DNA of 64,000 bases from Fictibacillus phosphorivorans (GTDB lineage Bacteria; Bacillota; Bacilli; Bacillales; Fictibacillaceae), in assembly GCF_001619875.1 (NCBI RefSeq), contig NZ_LRFC01000001.1, positions 620,001-684,000 on the forward strand. Reading direction: 5' to 3'. Position numbers and translations under genes: made by a program. The notes below the pieces were generated by a model. That model did not search any database and was not told the DNA's origin. It worked only from the letters and a program-made list of their open reading frames with translations. This document shows, one piece after another, positions 42,421 through 51,114 of the stretch (position 1 is its first letter; every line of letters begins with the position of its first letter).

Positions 42421-43905
42421 CGAATTTTTTTCCACGTTTTGTTCAGATAAGTAATCTGTTAGCTTCTTCAGTTTATTTTTATTAGCCATGATATAGAGGA
42501 TGTCATGAGCAAATATCTTTGTTTTACCAGTTGGTGTAATCAGTTCATCTCCTCTAATCATGGCACTTATAATGGACTCTTTCGGAAAGGTCAGCTCTTC
42601 AAGTGATTGTCCAATAATCTTCGCGTTATCAGGAACGAAGAATTCCACAATCTCCGCGTTTGCTTTCCCGATCGAAACTAGCTCCAAGACATGCGGTGAT
42701 GTTGGTTTTTCTTTTTCTGTTAATTTTAGTTTTTGAGCCACCCATGGGATGGTAGAACCTTGAATTAAAGCAGAAGTAAGAACAACGAAAAACACAAGAT
42801 TAAACAATAATTGACTGTTTTCAACACCTGCGATCAATGGGAATGTTGCGAGTACGATCGGAACTGCTCCTCTCAGTCCTGACCAAGAGATAAAGAGCTT
42901 TTCCTTTGTTGTAAAAGAAGAGAAATACATGCTTAAAAAGACACCGATCGGACGCGCGACCACAATGAGAACAACAGATATAATTAAACCTTTTATCATA
43001 ATTCCAACATGAAACAATTCACTAGGGAAAACGAGAAGACCTAGGATAGCGAACATTAGGATCTGCATCATCCACGCAAAGCCTTCGTTAAATCGAACGA
43101 TTGAGTTCCGATAGGTTAAATGGTTGTTCCCCATAAGAACGGCTGCTACATAGACTGCCAATAATCCACTCGCACCAGCAAGCATCGTCACACCGTATGA
43201 TAGGATCGCAAACGATAAAGCGAATACGGGATAAAGGCCGCTTGATTCGAGCTGTATACGGTTAATCGCATATACAGCCAGCTTACCGAAAAGATAACCA
43301 AAGACAATTCCCATTCCCATCTGCCAAAAGAAAGAGAAGATAAGGCCAGGAATTGATGTTGAATCTTTTGTGAGTAATTCAATAAATGTGATCGTTAAAA
43401 ATACTGCCATCGGGTCATTGGAGCCAGATTCTGCTTCAAGAGTCGATGAGAGTTTCTCCTTAACATTCTTTCCGGTTAAAACAGAGAATACAGCTGCAGC
43501 ATCAGTTGAACCGACGATTGACCCGAAAAGAAACGCTTCGAGCCAGTTGACATCTAGCAGAAATTTTACAGCTACTGCTACAACTGCTGTGGTAAGAAAT
43601 ACACCGAACGTAGCGAGGGAAAGAGAAGGGTACAAAATGGGCTTAACATTGCTCCATTTCGTCTGTAATCCACCTTCGAACAAAATAATAATAAGTGCGA
43701 GTACTCCGACCAGCTGGGTAAGGTGCGGGTCATCAAAATAAATGAAATTAAGGCCATCACTTCCGACTAGCATTCCGATGCCTATGAATAAAACAAGGGC
43801 AGGCAGACCAAACCGAGAAGAGAACTTCGTGGTTATGACGCCTAAAAGCAGAAGGATTGCGAGTAATAAAATAAAATAATCTACGTTAAGACCACCTTCG
43901 AACAT
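42412..43905 (-). CDS. Potassium/proton antiporter, CPA1/NhaP2 type
   Basis: 497 residues. About 12 membrane helices with the CPA motif GSTDAAAVFS and ESGSNDPMAV (ion-binding Asp), then a C-terminal TrkA_C regulatory domain (FVPDNAKIIGQSLEELTFP). This layout is that of NhaP2/CvrA-type K+/H+ antiporters. ATG follows AAGGAGAGCTGAT. An inverted repeat TGATG-N7-CATCA lies at 43932-43948 upstream. Confidence 0.9.
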   Translation of the reverse strand: MFEGGLNVDYFILLLAILLLLGVITTKFSSRFGLPALVLFIGIGMLVGSDGLNFIYFDDPHLTQLVGVLALIIILFEGGLQTKWSNVKPILYPSLSLATFGVFLTTAVVAVAVKFLLDVNWLEAFLFGSIVGSTDAAAVFSVLTGKNVKEKLSSTLEAESGSNDPMAVFLTITFIELLTKDSTSIPGLIFSFFWQMGMGIVFGYLFGKLAVYAINRIQLESSGLYPVFALSFAILSYGVTMLAGASGLLAVYVAAVLMGNNHLTYRNSIVRFNEGFAWMMQILMFAILGLLVFPSELFHVGIMIKGLIISVVLIVVARPIGVFLSMYFSSFTTKEKLFISWSGLRGAVPIVLATFPLIAGVENSQLLFNLVFFVVLTSALIQGSTIPWVAQKLKLTEKEKPTSPHVLELVSIGKANAEIVEFFVPDNAKIIGQSLEELTFPKESIISAMIRGDELITPTGKTKIFAHDILYIMANKNKLKKLTDYLSEQNVEKNSSM

Positions 43906-44160
43906 ATCAGCTCTCCTTTTCGTTATGATGTTGATGTCATTGTCATCATTACTGATGAATTCTGTTACAGTATCGACGACAATTTATGTCTTGAAACAAT
44001 TGACAATTTAACCAAAAGCGGGTAATGTTGACGTGAGATAAAAGTTACCAATTCACATCACCATAAACAATTTTAGAACATAAACTAATGTTGAAAAAGT
44101 TTTTTCTCCATCATTTACGGGTAAGTAGAATGTTGAAGAGATTTACAGGAGGGATTGAAC

Positions 44161-44325
44161 GTGTCAGCGGACCATCAAAAAAGAGAAAATTTAATAGCTG
44201 ATCTATTGCTACATAACATCTATAAGACAGCAGATGGACGTCATTTATACGAGCTTTCTTTGCAGGATCTTGAACAACAATTTAAGGATTTACTTTCCCC
44301 GCCTGCACAAGAAGAAGCAACTTAA
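44161..44325 (+). CDS. FbpA-family small protein (Fur-regulated basic protein-like)
   Basis: 54 residues from GTG 44161 after ACAGGAGGGATTGAAC. The core LLLHNIYKTADGRHLYELSLQDLE, taken in two halves (IYKTADGRHLYELSLQDLE is the key half), matches the FbpA domain, with the pattern IYK..DGRxLYELxLxxLE. FbpA in B. subtilis is a small iron-sparing-response protein. I found no clear Fur box in 43906-44160. A terminator follows at once. Confidence 0.7.
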   Translation: MSADHQKRENLIADLLLHNIYKTADGRHLYELSLQDLEQQFKDLLSPPAQEEAT

Positions 44326-44346
44326 ATATGTAGTGTGATACAACAC

Positions 44347-44376
44347 AAACTGGCTAAATAGCCAGTTTTTTTATTT
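44347..44376 (+). terminator. Terminator after the FbpA-like gene
   Basis: AAACTGGCTA / TAGCCAGTTT with a short loop and T run. Confidence 0.88.
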
Positions 44377-44467
44377 TGGCTTTACTCATTTCATACGATT
44401 AGCAGCCAAAAAAGTTTCATAAATCATACGTTTTTCTTAAGAATGGTGCATCCGAATCACCGTTGAA

Positions 44468-44502
44468 AAAGAAAAAAGAAGACTCCAAGATAGAGTCTTC
44501 CT
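44468..44502 (-). terminator. Terminator of the AGCS symporter gene
   Basis: On the minus strand GAAGACTC / GAGTCTTC with a 7-base loop, followed by TTTTTTC. Confidence 0.85.
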
Positions 44503-44511
44503 TATCGTAAA

Positions 44512-45918
44512 TTAGTTCTTCTCTGAAGAATCTTCTCCCCAGGCTTCCGTGTTCTTAAGCCCGATGCTCGACGGACGGAAAACAGGGTCTTTTCCTTCTT
44601 TCTTCTGCTTTCGATAATCACTTAGGGCATCAAATGAGATTTTTCCAAGTAGTGATATAGCAATTAAGTTAATAATAGCCATTAGCCCCATGAACAAATC
44701 AGCTAGACTCCAAACAAAGTCGAGAGAAGCCATAGCTCCGTAACTTACCATAGCAACTACAGCCAGTCGGTAGATAACAAGCCACATCTTATTCGTAGTG
44801 ATGAATTCAATGTTGGATTCTCCGTAATAATAGTTACCAACGACAGAACTAAAAGCAAACAGCAATACGATAATGGCTAGGAAAGGACCAGCCCATGATC
44901 CGAGCACTGTGTTTAAGGCTTCTTGCGTCAGTGTAATTCCGTCTGCTTCATTTGATCGATACATACCTGATAATAAAATAATAAAGGCTGTTGAAGAACA
45001 AATCAAAAGGGTATCAACGAAAACACCTAGAGATTGAATGAGCCCTTGCTTAACCGGGTGGCTGACATCCGCTGTTGCTGCAGCGTTCGGCGCACTACCC
45101 ATACCTGCTTCATTCGAGAAAAGTCCGCGTTTAATACCATTCATCATAGCCGCACCTAAAGCACCGCCTGCAACTTCTTCAATTCCGAATGCACTCTTGA
45201 AGATCATGCTGAACACGGAAGGCAGTTCACTAACATTCGTAATCACAACAAATAGAGCAATTAAAATATAGATTCCAGCCATGATTGGAACAATCACTTC
45301 TGAGACCTTAGCGATTCTTTTTATACCGCCGAAAATAATGATAGCCGTAACAACAGCTAAGAAAATACTTACGTAAACAGGCTTAATATCAAAAGATTGT
45401 CCAAATGCACTCGCAATCGTGTTGGATTGAACGGAGTTAAAAGCAAGTCCGAAAGTAATGGAGATCAAGACCGCGAAAATAACACCCATCCAGCGTGCGT
45501 TCAATGCTTTTTCCATGTAATAAGCAGGGCCACCACGGAAAGCATCTCCATCACGCACCTTATAAATTTGAGCTAATGTACTTTCTACAAAAGCAGAAGC
45601 AGAACCGATCAATGCAATGAGCCACATCCAGAACACAGCACCTGGACCTCCTGCAGTAATAGCAAGGGCTACACCTGCTAAGTTCCCTGTACCAACACGA
45701 GAAGCGGTACTAATGCAAAAAGCTTGAAACGATGAAACGCCTTTCTTATCTGCTTTTGCACCTTCTCCTAACAATCGAACCATTTCACCAAACATACGGA
45801 ACTGTACGAATTTTGTACGTACCGTAAAATAAATACCGAGTCCAATTAACATCACAATCAAAATATACGACCATAAGTAATTGTTGACGCTTCCTATCAG
45901 ATTGTTAATCCAATCCAT
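44512..45918 (-). CDS. Sodium:amino-acid symporter, AGCS family (AlsT/GlnT-like)
   Basis: 468 residues with about ten membrane helices and the AGCS signatures (GTGNLAGVALAITAGGPGAVFWMW is spread over helix 3; SNEAGMGSAPNAAA). ATG 45918 follows GAGGTGTATGGA. A perfect TnrA/GlnR-type site lies at 45971-45989, just after the putative -10, which predicts nitrogen-dependent repression and points to glutamine or alanine as substrate, as reported for B. subtilis alsT. Confidence 0.92.
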   Translation of the reverse strand: MDWINNLIGSVNNYLWSYILIVMLIGLGIYFTVRTKFVQFRMFGEMVRLLGEGAKADKKGVSSFQAFCISTASRVGTGNLAGVALAITAGGPGAVFWMWLIALIGSASAFVESTLAQIYKVRDGDAFRGGPAYYMEKALNARWMGVIFAVLISITFGLAFNSVQSNTIASAFGQSFDIKPVYVSIFLAVVTAIIIFGGIKRIAKVSEVIVPIMAGIYILIALFVVITNVSELPSVFSMIFKSAFGIEEVAGGALGAAMMNGIKRGLFSNEAGMGSAPNAAATADVSHPVKQGLIQSLGVFVDTLLICSSTAFIILLSGMYRSNEADGITLTQEALNTVLGSWAGPFLAIIVLLFAFSSVVGNYYYGESNIEFITTNKMWLVIYRLAVVAMVSYGAMASLDFVWSLADLFMGLMAIINLIAISLLGKISFDALSDYRKQKKEGKDPVFRPSSIGLKNTEAWGEDSSEKN

Positions 45919-45970
45919 TCCATACACCTCATTTAATCTTATGTCTATCTCAGCTGTACACCATTTTTAA

Positions 45971-45989
45971 ATGTAACAAAACCTTACAT
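45971..45989. promoter_or_regulatory. TnrA/GlnR-type operator of the AGCS symporter gene
   Basis: ATGTAA-N7-TTACAT with centre CAAAACC satisfies TGTNA-N7-TNACA at every defined position. A minus-strand TATAAT lies at 45998-46003, so the site falls around the transcription start. Confidence 0.75.
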
Positions 45990-46255
45990 GCATTTCAATT
46001 ATAATTTTTTACCAGATAAACGCATATGTACTCGTCTTTTTAGAATATTGTCTGGTCCGTATTATAAAACTGCAGGTAAAGACTCAGCAAAATAAGTGTT
46101 CATACCAAATAAAATATTCCCTTTAGCAAAGCTAAATAAACAAAAAATAAGCATAAACAGGTTCAGCTACCCAAGAACCAACTCACAACATTTTCTTTTT
46201 TGAATATTATAGATAAAGTCGATTGAAATAATCGGAATTAAAGAAGGTGTTGAGT

Positions 46256-46804
46256 ATGGAAGGCGGATCCTCCCTATTTATCCAAAAATTTATACAATCT
46301 CCCATGCAGATCGGAAGCCTTTTTCCAAGCTCTGTATCCTTAGCCAAAAAAATGACTGATAACATAAGCTGGGAAAATATAAGTGAAGCAGCTGAACTCG
46401 GTGCAGGTACAGGGGTGATCACGAAGGAAATCATTCGATCCATGCAGCCTGGAACAAACCTTCACGTGTTTGAAAAAGACGAAGAGATGAGAGAGAAGCT
46501 TCAAAGCCAACTTCCTGAAATCCTGGTATATGAAGATGCTCGTGAGATCTTAAGAAGTATCAATAAGTGCGAAGGTGAACTTGACGCGGTTTTTTCTGGT
46601 CTGCCTTTCACTAATTTTCATAAAAGTACGCGTCTTGAAATTGTCGAGGAAGTGTATCGCTCCCTCAGACCAGGAGGAATTTTAGTAGCATTTCAGTACA
46701 CGACTCAAATGAAGAAGACCTTTCAGCGCTATTTTAAAACAGTGGATATTTCATTTGTGATTAAAAATTTCCCGCCAGCTTTTGTGTATATTTGCGAAAA
46801 ATAA
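46256..46804 (+). CDS. Class I methyltransferase (phospholipid N-methyltransferase-like)
   Basis: 182 residues. It starts with FIQKFIQSPMQIGSLFPSS, typical of PmtA-like enzymes, and has motif I ELGAGTGVITKEI. ATG 46256 follows GAAGGTG. Methylation of phosphatidylethanolamine or another lipid is plausible by family. Between 45990 and 46255 I see no gene. Confidence 0.82.
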   Translation: MEGGSSLFIQKFIQSPMQIGSLFPSSVSLAKKMTDNISWENISEAAELGAGTGVITKEIIRSMQPGTNLHVFEKDEEMREKLQSQLPEILVYEDAREILRSINKCEGELDAVFSGLPFTNFHKSTRLEIVEEVYRSLRPGGILVAFQYTTQMKKTFQRYFKTVDISFVIKNFPPAFVYICEK

Positions 46805-46811
46805 AAGAAGA

Positions 46812-46853
46812 AAAACGTGATTACCTCGGAATTCGAGATAATCACGTTTTTTT
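46812..46853. terminator. Bidirectional terminator
   Basis: AAACGTGATTA..CTCG / CGAG..TAATCACGTTT, two stacked stems with T runs. Confidence 0.9.
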
Positions 46854-47205
46854 AGCGGTACGAGTGGTCAAGGTGGTCCGAGATCAAATGTTTATGAACC
46901 AACGCTTCCATTAAAGTAATAATAATGGCAACCAGTAATGCTCCCCAAAGAGAAATACTGACTCCAGGGAGTATTAAACCTAGGAGGTATACAAGAATAA
47001 AAGTGGATGCAAAATCAACGGCTAGTTGTTTGTTATAAGAAATGCGCGGGACCATGATATATTCCATCAGCACTCCTATAGGAGCCAATACTGCCGTTAT
47101 CCAAATAAAGGGCTGAACAAACTGAAAATCAACACTTTTAAAAAGAAAATTAGCTAGAATAAGAGCTAAAGGAATTCCTAAGATTTTTATCATCAAACTT
47201 TGCAT
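46852..47205 (-). CDS. DUF2512 family membrane protein (YndM-like)
   Basis: 117 residues with four membrane helices; IPLALILANFLF and MEYIMVPRISYNKQ match the DUF2512/YndM family. ATG follows AAGGAGGAGTAACC, which itself overlaps the stop of the upstream 49-residue gene. Function unknown. Confidence 0.82.
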   Translation of the reverse strand: MQSLMIKILGIPLALILANFLFKSVDFQFVQPFIWITAVLAPIGVLMEYIMVPRISYNKQLAVDFASTFILVYLLGLILPGVSISLWGALLVAIIITLMEALVHKHLISDHLDHSYR

Positions 47206-47217
47206 GGTTACTCCTCC

Positions 47218-47367
47218 TTATAAATTATTGTTCTGCTGGCTGATCTCGCCTTCGTTTAAATAAAGATTAGCGTCTTCAAGTATTTGATGCTTATCCACTG
47301 ATTCTCCGCGCTCCTTATTTTCTAAGGCAGAAACTGTTCTCTTTTCTCGTTGTTTATCTTTACTCAT
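47218..47367 (-). CDS. Small hydrophilic protein (49 residues)
   Basis: ATG 47367 follows TTAAGGAGTGATTTT and encodes a charged, Cys-free protein (MSKDKQREKRTVSALENKER at the start, ISQQNNNL at the end). It lies directly upstream of the DUF2512 gene and shares its operon. No family recognised. Confidence 0.65.
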   Translation of the reverse strand: MSKDKQREKRTVSALENKERGESVDKHQILEDANLYLNEGEISQQNNNL

Positions 47368-47523
47368 CCAAAATCACTCCTTAAGAAATTCATTCATTTA
47401 TCAGAATGAACGTAGGGCAAGCGTTTTATACCTGATAAGAAAAGTTCTCAAAGGAAGTGTCATAAAAAGGAAGAGAAGAGGGTATTACTTCTGTAAGAAA
47501 GTAATTTTGAGGAGGCGGGAGAG

Positions 47524-47760
47524 GTGGAATATTCGCTGTATAAGAAAGACGGTAAGTTTCCATGTGACGTTACAGTCGATTACGACAATATGGTCTTTAC
47601 AGTCAGAGATAGCGACACAACAGGTGAAGTGTTCAACAGTGCCAGTGAAGTAGCTCAGTGGATTAAACAGCATTGGTCCGTTGATCAGTTTCAAAGACCA
47701 GATGATTATTACGATCTAATGAAGCACCTTGAGCATTCGTTAGAGGATGAAGTGAAATAA
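47524..47760 (+). CDS. Small conserved-looking protein, unknown function
   Basis: 78 residues from GTG 47524 after GAGGAGGCGGGAGA. Beta-rich start (YSLYKKDGKFPCDVTVDY), then an acidic helical tail with paired Tyr/Asp. Not recognised. Confidence 0.65.
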   Translation: MEYSLYKKDGKFPCDVTVDYDNMVFTVRDSDTTGEVFNSASEVAQWIKQHWSVDQFQRPDDYYDLMKHLEHSLEDEVK

Positions 47761-47869
47761 AAATATACCTTTGGTTGGTCTTGTGCAGAAAAAGCACAGG
47801 ACTTTTCTTATGGTTTGGAATGGAAAAATGTGTAATAATGAGTGAAATAGAAAGATAGGAGACACAAAT

Positions 47870-48631
47870 ATGAAGACGAGTGATTTTGAGGAACTGTTGC
47901 CGGAACTATTCGGGGAATGGCTGAAGGTGTTTAAAGATGATGGGGAATATGGTTTTACCTATAAAGCAGAAAAAGAAATTGAAAAAATAGCATATGCGAC
48001 AAATCTAACACCTGAAACCGTTGAAAAAGCAGCGGAAAGTGGTGCAGATCTCTTCATTACGCATCATGATGCATGGGATTTTGTGTACGGCATGAGAGAA
48101 GTATGTGTGGAGAAATTGAAGAATCATCAGATCTCACATTACTTCACTCACTCGCCTCTTGATTTTGTAGAGTTTGGGACGAGTACGGCATTGTTCGAAA
48201 AGATTGCAATTGATGAGATTACGAGTAATTCAAGTTTTAGAGATAATAAAGAGTTCCCGGGTATCGGTATTTTTCATTCAGCTTTATCTTTTAAAGAGCT
48301 TCACAAACGACTTGAACATGTACTGAATGAACCTGTGAAAGCTTGGGAAAATCATAATCGCCCTGTGAAAAAGGTAGCGATACTAACAGGTGCAGGCAAC
48401 AACTCAGCACTTATTCGATACGCTAAAGAACAAGGATGTGATGCATTTATAACAGGGGAACGAACACTGTACTCTGTTCAATATGCAAAATTTGTAGGCA
48501 TCCATTTATATGTAGGAAGCCACACCTATACAGAAATATTTGGTGTTGAAAATTTTGCAAAGAAGATCCAAAGAGCATATCCCCAAGTAGAGTTAATTAT
48601 GATTCAGGAAGAACATATAGAATCTTTTTAA
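47870..48631 (+). CDS. Nif3-like dinuclear metal centre protein
   Basis: 253 residues, a short Nif3 family member. Metal ligands are visible in ITHHDAW (His pair), HSPLDF and SHTYTE plus the GERTLYS region. Known members are hexameric; the cellular role (GTP cyclohydrolase type 2-like in some) is uncertain. ATG follows ATAGGAGACACAAAT. Confidence 0.87.
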   Translation: MKTSDFEELLPELFGEWLKVFKDDGEYGFTYKAEKEIEKIAYATNLTPETVEKAAESGADLFITHHDAWDFVYGMREVCVEKLKNHQISHYFTHSPLDFVEFGTSTALFEKIAIDEITSNSSFRDNKEFPGIGIFHSALSFKELHKRLEHVLNEPVKAWENHNRPVKKVAILTGAGNNSALIRYAKEQGCDAFITGERTLYSVQYAKFVGIHLYVGSHTYTEIFGVENFAKKIQRAYPQVELIMIQEEHIESF

Positions 48632-48643
48632 ATGCATAGAGTG

Positions 48644-48667
48644 CCTCCTGAAGCTGGGAGGTTTTTT
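48644..48667 (+). terminator. Terminator after the Nif3-like gene
   Basis: CCTCC / GGAGG with an 8-base loop, followed by TTTTTT. Confidence 0.75.
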
Positions 48668-48781
48668 ATTTTTGAAAAAATGTACATATTATATATGTCT
48701 ATCTGTGAGCATATATTTTTAATGTTACATAATCCTTTGATAGAATAGTATTAAGTAACATCATACAAGGTGGATTTTTAG

Positions 48782-49342
48782 ATGGAATATGTTGAAGCTT
48801 TGAGGGATATCAAACAAATCAACGCGATTAAACGCTATTTAAAGAAGAATTCTGAGCGGGATTACGTGCTTTTTGTTTTGGGTATAAACACTGGACTGAA
48901 AGTGACTGAATTGCTTTCAATCAAGGTGGAGGACCTTCTTACTGATCAAGCAGCAATAAACGATTATTATTCCTTACCGACAAAAGAAGGAGTTAAGGAA
49001 GTTTTTCTGAATGAAACGGTAAAAAAAGTACTTTTGCAATACATTCATTGCACGAACCTTAAGAGTGATGATTATTTGTTTTTATCCAAAAAAACGAAGC
49101 TGCCTATTACGCGTCAGCAGGCCTATCGAGTGATTCATCAAGCCGCGGGGCAAGTTGGCATAACAGGTAAGATCGGTACAAACTCCATGCGAAAAACGTT
49201 TGGATATCATGCATACAAACGAGGAGTTGCCATATCTCTTTTACAAAGACACTTCAACCATTCAAGTCCTTCTGAAACGCTAAAATATCTTGGGATCTCT
49301 AAAGAAGAACCCATTCGAACGCAAATCGATGTAAGACTATAA
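48782..49342 (+). CDS. Tyrosine recombinase/integrase catalytic domain, atypical
   Basis: 186 residues, catalytic domain only. RxxY-family landmarks: NTGLKVTELL (Lys40 where the first catalytic Arg is usual), NSMRKTF (Asn134 in place of the HxxR His, Arg137 kept), HFNHSSPSETLKYLGI (His160, Tyr169 nucleophile). The absence of a core-binding domain and the two substitutions are unusual. ATG follows ACAAGGTGG. No phage or element genes adjoin it, so it may be a domesticated or decayed recombinase. Confidence 0.8.
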   Translation: MEYVEALRDIKQINAIKRYLKKNSERDYVLFVLGINTGLKVTELLSIKVEDLLTDQAAINDYYSLPTKEGVKEVFLNETVKKVLLQYIHCTNLKSDDYLFLSKKTKLPITRQQAYRVIHQAAGQVGITGKIGTNSMRKTFGYHAYKRGVAISLLQRHFNHSSPSETLKYLGISKEEPIRTQIDVRL

Positions 49343-49366
49343 GGGATCGAAATGGGAGGACATTTT

Positions 49367-50281
49367 ATGACAGGTGAAACTGAAGCATTGACCAATACTC
49401 AAATTACTGAGCAGTTAAAGAAACAGCATCGTAAACTTACAAAAGGAAAGCTCGCTGCCAGAGCCATACTTATTACTTTCGGAGCCATCTTAATGGCCGT
49501 TGGACTTGAGATTTTCTTAGTACCGAACAATGTGATTGACGGTGGAATAGCAGGGATATCGATCATGCTATCCCACATAACAGGCTATAAGCTAGGGATC
49601 TTTCTATTCGCATTAAACTTACCTTTTATTTTTATTGGTTATAAACAGATTGGAAAGACGTTTGCCTTATCCACTTTATACGGAATTATTATCCTTTCTA
49701 TCGCAACCACATTATTACATCCTGTACCACCGTTTACAGATGATCTATTATTAGCTACGGTTTTTGGCGGAATTTTTATTGGTGTTGGAATCGGTATGGT
49801 GATTAGAAGCGGTGGATCTCTTGATGGGACAGAGATTCTAGCCATTCTTTCAAACAGTAAATTGCCGTTCTCTGTTGGTGAAATTATTATGTTTTTTAAC
49901 ATTTTTATTCTTGGAGCGGCAGGTTTTGTTTTCACATGGGACAGAGCGATGTACTCTTTAATCGCCTATTTTATTGCGTATAAAACAATTGACCTAACCA
50001 TCACAGGACTTGAAGAATCCAAATCAGCCTGGATCATTAGTGAGAATCACAAAGATATCGGTGATGCCATTCTTCATAGACTTGGACGCGGTGTTACGTA
50101 TCTAAAAGGAGAAGGCGCTTATACGGGTGATGAAAAAGGCGTTGTATTCTGTGTCATTACGAGGCTTGAAGAAGCAAAACTTAAAGACATTGTAGACGAA
50201 TTTGATTCAAGTGCATTCCTAGCGATTGCCGATATCGCCGAAGTTAAAGGCGGTAGGTTTAAAAAGAGAGGAATCCACTAA
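49367..50281 (+). CDS. YitT family membrane protein
   Basis: 304 residues: five or six membrane helices (YitT domain; GGIAGISIMLSH, RSGGSLDGTEILA) and a C-terminal cytoplasmic DUF2179 domain (GRGVTYLKGEGAYTG). ATG 49367 follows GGGAGGACA. Function unknown. It lies 24 bases after the recombinase gene. Confidence 0.92.
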   Translation: MTGETEALTNTQITEQLKKQHRKLTKGKLAARAILITFGAILMAVGLEIFLVPNNVIDGGIAGISIMLSHITGYKLGIFLFALNLPFIFIGYKQIGKTFALSTLYGIIILSIATTLLHPVPPFTDDLLLATVFGGIFIGVGIGMVIRSGGSLDGTEILAILSNSKLPFSVGEIIMFFNIFILGAAGFVFTWDRAMYSLIAYFIAYKTIDLTITGLEESKSAWIISENHKDIGDAILHRLGRGVTYLKGEGAYTGDEKGVVFCVITRLEEAKLKDIVDEFDSSAFLAIADIAEVKGGRFKKRGIH

Positions 50282-50295
50282 GTACTTTAATTTTG

Positions 50296-50326
50296 AAAAA
50301 CGCCTCTGATAAAAGGGGCGTTTTTC
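50296..50326. terminator. Bidirectional terminator
   Basis: AAAAACGCCTCT / AGGGGCGTTTTT with a 6-base loop, between convergent genes. Confidence 0.88.
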
Positions 50327-50338
50327 GTATTAAAAGTA

Positions 50339-50764
50339 CTAGTCATATTTGATGTTTGCATTCGGACACCGTTCACTCAGCTGTCTTAAAAACTCGTCAC
50401 GGTTTATTGGTGATATAAGAGTCATGCCAAACTGATACGTAATGTTGATTCGTTTTAAAGATAACGCTGGGCTTGATAACGGATTCCACGTTTTATGAGC
50501 AGAGTATATTTCGCGGTAAGGAATTCTTTTGTTGATTGGCCCGCACCGGATGACTAACTCCTTTTCATCCAGAATGTAATAAGTTGTAAACCAAAGCCAG
50601 GTGATGAAGAGAATGAAAAGTAGATTGATAATCAACGTTATCATTATCCCATTAACACTTGCTTTCTCCTCAAAAAGAGCCATTTTACTAATGTATAGCG
50701 CATAACCGATACATCCCCAAAGAATAACTCCGAGCCATAGATCTTTTTTTGATGGATATCTCAT
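50339..50764 (-). CDS. PH-like domain membrane protein (YyaB-type)
   Basis: 141 residues: two membrane helices and a C-terminal bacterial PH-like domain (YYILDEKELVIRCGP, RIPYREIYSAHKTWNP). ATG is weakly preceded by GGGAGCTG. Function unknown. It is divergent from the 559-residue protein gene with repeat array E in between. Confidence 0.8.
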   Translation of the reverse strand: MRYPSKKDLWLGVILWGCIGYALYISKMALFEEKASVNGIMITLIINLLFILFITWLWFTTYYILDEKELVIRCGPINKRIPYREIYSAHKTWNPLSSPALSLKRINITYQFGMTLISPINRDEFLRQLSERCPNANIKYD

Positions 50765-50876
50765 ACCAATCAGCTCCCTATAAAAAGTTTAAGCGTTAGA
50801 ATGAAAAGCTGAAGAAATAAAATAGACCCATTGATGCGTGTGTTACGTGGACGCTTTTAAACGCTGTTCACTTATA

Positions 50877-50976
50877 TTCCTGTTATTTTCAATAATTTCA
50901 CATTAATCCGTATATATTCACATTAATTTAAATAATTTCACGTTAATTCAAATATATTCACGTTAGCAGATTAACA
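50877..50976. repeat. Phased repeat array E: 5 copies, 20-bp period
   Basis: The core TTCAC(A/G)TTAAT starts at 50897, 50917, 50937 and 50957, with a degenerate first copy TTCCTGTTATT at 50877. Steps are exactly 20 bp. It lies in the 350-bp divergent gap between the PH-like gene and the 559-residue protein gene. Confidence 0.88.
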
Positions 50977-51114
50977 ATGATTATTAGGCCTTTCGTCATC
51001 TCTGCCTCATCACAAACCAGGCGTACCACACAAAAAAAGCATTGGAACTTTTTACATATTCAATCGTATTGCTTTATAGGGTAGGGAAGTAAACGATTAA
51101 AAAGGGGATAGTTT

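Noticed and set aside
42242-42454. 70-codon frame across array D with repeated FRD residues.
   Set aside because: It crosses a strong terminator and the 3' end of the antiporter gene; the open frame follows from the 21-bp unit.
43932-43948. TGATG-N7-CATCA as a Fur box for the FbpA-like gene.
   Set aside because: It does not fit the 7-1-7 Fur pattern and lies next to the antiporter start rather than the FbpA-like start.
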